From the NCBI GenBank assembly GCA_964017155.1, contig OZ024865.1, positions 41,265,200 through 41,329,199 on the forward strand: a DNA stretch of 64,000 bases, given 5' to 3'. The stretch is from Oasisia sp. SBJ-2009. Taxonomy: Eukaryota > Annelida > Polychaeta > Sabellida > Siboglinidae. This document shows, piece by piece, positions 59,901 through 64,000 of the stretch. Both the position numbers and the translations under genes were made by a program. Every line of letters begins with the position of its first letter. Within the stretch, counting starts at the first letter, position 1. The notes under the pieces were generated by a model. It did no database searches and was not told where the DNA came from. It was given only the letters and a program-made list of their open reading frames with translations.

Positions 59901-60334
59901 AAAGATCCCACACAGGAGGTAAATGTGTAACTTGTAGTGGACTCATTCATTCTAGAGAAGGACAACTCTGAAAACCAAGCTAGACAATACTCTGGTCATA
60001 AACATGTGGTTAACATAGAATCAAGGATATTATAGCTTCACAGTAGCTATAGAATCCTTGATAGAGTGATGAGCCATAAGAGGAAAAAGAAGACCAGCAG
60101 TTTAATGAATGGTTCACTGCTCAGTTACGGGAGTGTTCACATCTGGCAACAATCGTTGAAAAGGTGTAGTTTCGCGGAAAGTAAACCACTAAAATTGTAT
60201 GGCAAAGTAATTAGTTCAGCTACTGTTCAAATACTAAAAAAAACAAGTACTTGTTTCTTAATAACTACTGTGTACGGACGTAAAACGGATGCATATCTGG
60301 ATTATGAGGTCTGCGTATTTACAATATTATAAAT
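59901..60334. other. Intergenic, one unsupported open frame
   Basis: 60066-60332 plus is open (MMSHKRKKKTSSLMNGSLLS at its start) but shows no domain and runs into the AT array. Confidence 0.3.
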
Positions 60335-60682
<348 letters not shown>

Positions 60683-60724
60683 TCTGACACGAGGTGGAAC
60701 TTATGAAGCAGTACTTAGACCTGT

Positions 60725-60959
60725 GTTATAATGAGTTAGCGCTCCACGAAATCGCTAAAGCGCGTCTCCCGAACAGTCTACGATGACCTGAAACAATTGG
60801 ACATTTGTTACGCAACACCAACACACAGGGGGACCACTGGCGGTCAGTGTCGTCTGCGAGCGCCAGAACCAATTATACTCATTGTAACAACGACGAGGAA
60901 CTCTGTTGCTAAACAAACTGTTGTAAATATTGCCAACTTGATTATACTGACTTCGACGG
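60725..60959 (+). pseudogene. Possible LINE 5' coding fragment
   Basis: NELALHEIAKARLPNSLR, then in another frame VYDDLKQLDICYATPTHRGT followed by TGGQCRLRAPEP and VTTTRNSVAKQTVVNIANLI. The THRGTxGG...R sequence recalls the region before the endonuclease of some invertebrate LINEs. Only pattern memory supports this. Confidence 0.22.
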
Positions 60960-60962
60960 AAT

Positions 60963-61160
60963 AAGGTAATGGGTCTGATAATATAATAATCGCCTGTTAA
61001 TATATAAGCTGCCTGATAATGTAACCTGATAATTTAATAACTGCCTGATAATGGAATACACTTGCTGCCTGATAAAGGCCCCTAATATATTTATTGATAA
61101 TGTAATAACATGTTCCTGTCTGATAATGTAATATTTTGTGGCCGATAATGTAATAACGTA
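60963..61160. repeat. Degenerate tandem repeat CTGATAATGTAATA
   Basis: Eight copies of TGATAATGTAATA-like words (about 60975, 61013, 61026, 61047, 61073, 61096, 61120, 61144). Spacing settles to about 24 bases at the right. Confidence 0.75.
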
Positions 61161-62057
61161 CATATTTCACGTAATCGTCTTCGTGGATTCCATTTTGACT
61201 TCTTGCACTTAGTCCATTTTGTGTATTTTCGTCTATTTCGCAATACGGCTATTTTTAGCTAGTCTATATGCTGATTCCAAATCTGAAGTCAGATTTGTCC
61301 CAGCAAGTCAGGAATTTATTTGAATTACACATTCTCGCACCATTTACGAATGACGGAATGGAATGGCCGTAATATGCTACTTTACGACTGTGGACTTCAA
61401 TTATATCGAACTAATCAACGACATGCACCTTATACACCTCTCCAATACAGCATATATTCAAAAAACATGGAATAATATATCGTAAATATCCCGACGACAT
61501 TCAATTAGGAAACTGCGAGGCGATTCACAGACTATATTGGGGACGTCAGGCGAAGGATGGCGCTACGCATGCTGAAACTAAACGACCAAATTAGTAAGAA
61601 TATGAATACTTTATTTAAAAGGCGATGATCTCAACATCAGATCATCATCTCGAGGTGCACGAAGGTTGCTCCTTGACAATTGGAGACAAAACGATTTCAC
61701 CATCAGACCTCCTAAGGAATTTGATAATTCACATGGGCAGGTCAAAAAACAATTTCAAGCCCAACGGCCCTAGAAAACTAGCCCAAAACTAGCCCATAAA
61801 ACCCCCACAAATAATTCTAAAACGGTACATTTTTAAAGTCGCTAACGACACGCCCCACCGATAAAGAGGGAAATGCATTTCAATTACATCACGCACCCAG
61901 TATTTATATAATGGTGAGTGGATGATTCCATAATTTCGGCAGTTGAACGCCACCTACTGTTCTACGGTGAACTGTATATTAATAGTCAAAATGTACTTCG
62001 TAACGTCACAGAATTGCCCACACGTATATGGTCCTCTATACGTAATCACACACAGGC
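61161..62057. other. Intergenic, no supported gene
   Basis: No recognisable coding or element ends. Confidence 0.45.

Positions 62058-64000
<1,943 letters not shown>

Overview
This is animal (metazoan) nuclear DNA, most likely from a marine invertebrate; the exact group cannot be fixed from the sequence. The signs are dead non-LTR retrotransposons, a tRNA-derived SINE, MITE-like palindromes, GTAAGT-type splice donors, AATAAA signals, very long micro- and minisatellites and low coding density. There are no bacterial operons, rRNA genes, credible intact tRNAs or CRISPR arrays. I found no intact protein-coding gene. Almost every long open frame is a by-product of a simple repeat.

Layout. 0-4.9 kb: a large inverted duplication (arms about 1.66 kb, spacer about 1.17 kb) carrying two broken copies of a FEN1/PIN-like nuclease plus CXC (tesmin-like) zinc-binding protein, preceded by a short coding remnant. 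5-12.5 kb: AT-rich, with a 37-bp minisatellite, a MITE-like palindrome and a decayed DUF6589-like fragment. 12.7-18.9 kb: a diverged multi-copy segment built around a SINE-like module; in one copy its tail has expanded into 1.26 kb of 14-bp and 6-bp arrays. 19-25.7 kb: compound microsatellites (TGCC, CT, CTGTCTGTCTCT, CCTCTCTC) and an antisense LINE tail. 26.8-27.9 kb: a foldback element with iterated GGGGTTTTGTCC arms around an AT-rich core. 28-44 kb: sparse, with a 650-bp CA array, MITE candidates, two weak exon candidates, LINE fragments and small tandem repeats. 42.8-50.3 kb: a direct segmental duplication flanking about 2 kb of purine-rich DNA. 50.7-51.7 kb: four adjacent arrays of different period. 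52.9-57.2 kb: tandem diverged units with TG/CA tracts and a donor-bearing exon-like block, interrupted by a dead LINE reverse transcriptase. 57.8-64 kb: a LINE C-terminal tail, AT arrays, a second CXC remnant, a tRNA-SINE, and at the right edge a LINE ORF containing an in-frame (CGA) array of about 118 codons.

There is no working pathway here. The content is a record of mobile-element insertion, inverted and tandem duplication, and repeat births. The most notable structures are the in-frame CGA expansion inside a LINE ORF, the inverted nuclease-CXC duplication, the foldback element at 27 kb, and two places (14.8-16.1 kb and 50.7-51.7 kb) where successive arrays of different period are joined end to end.
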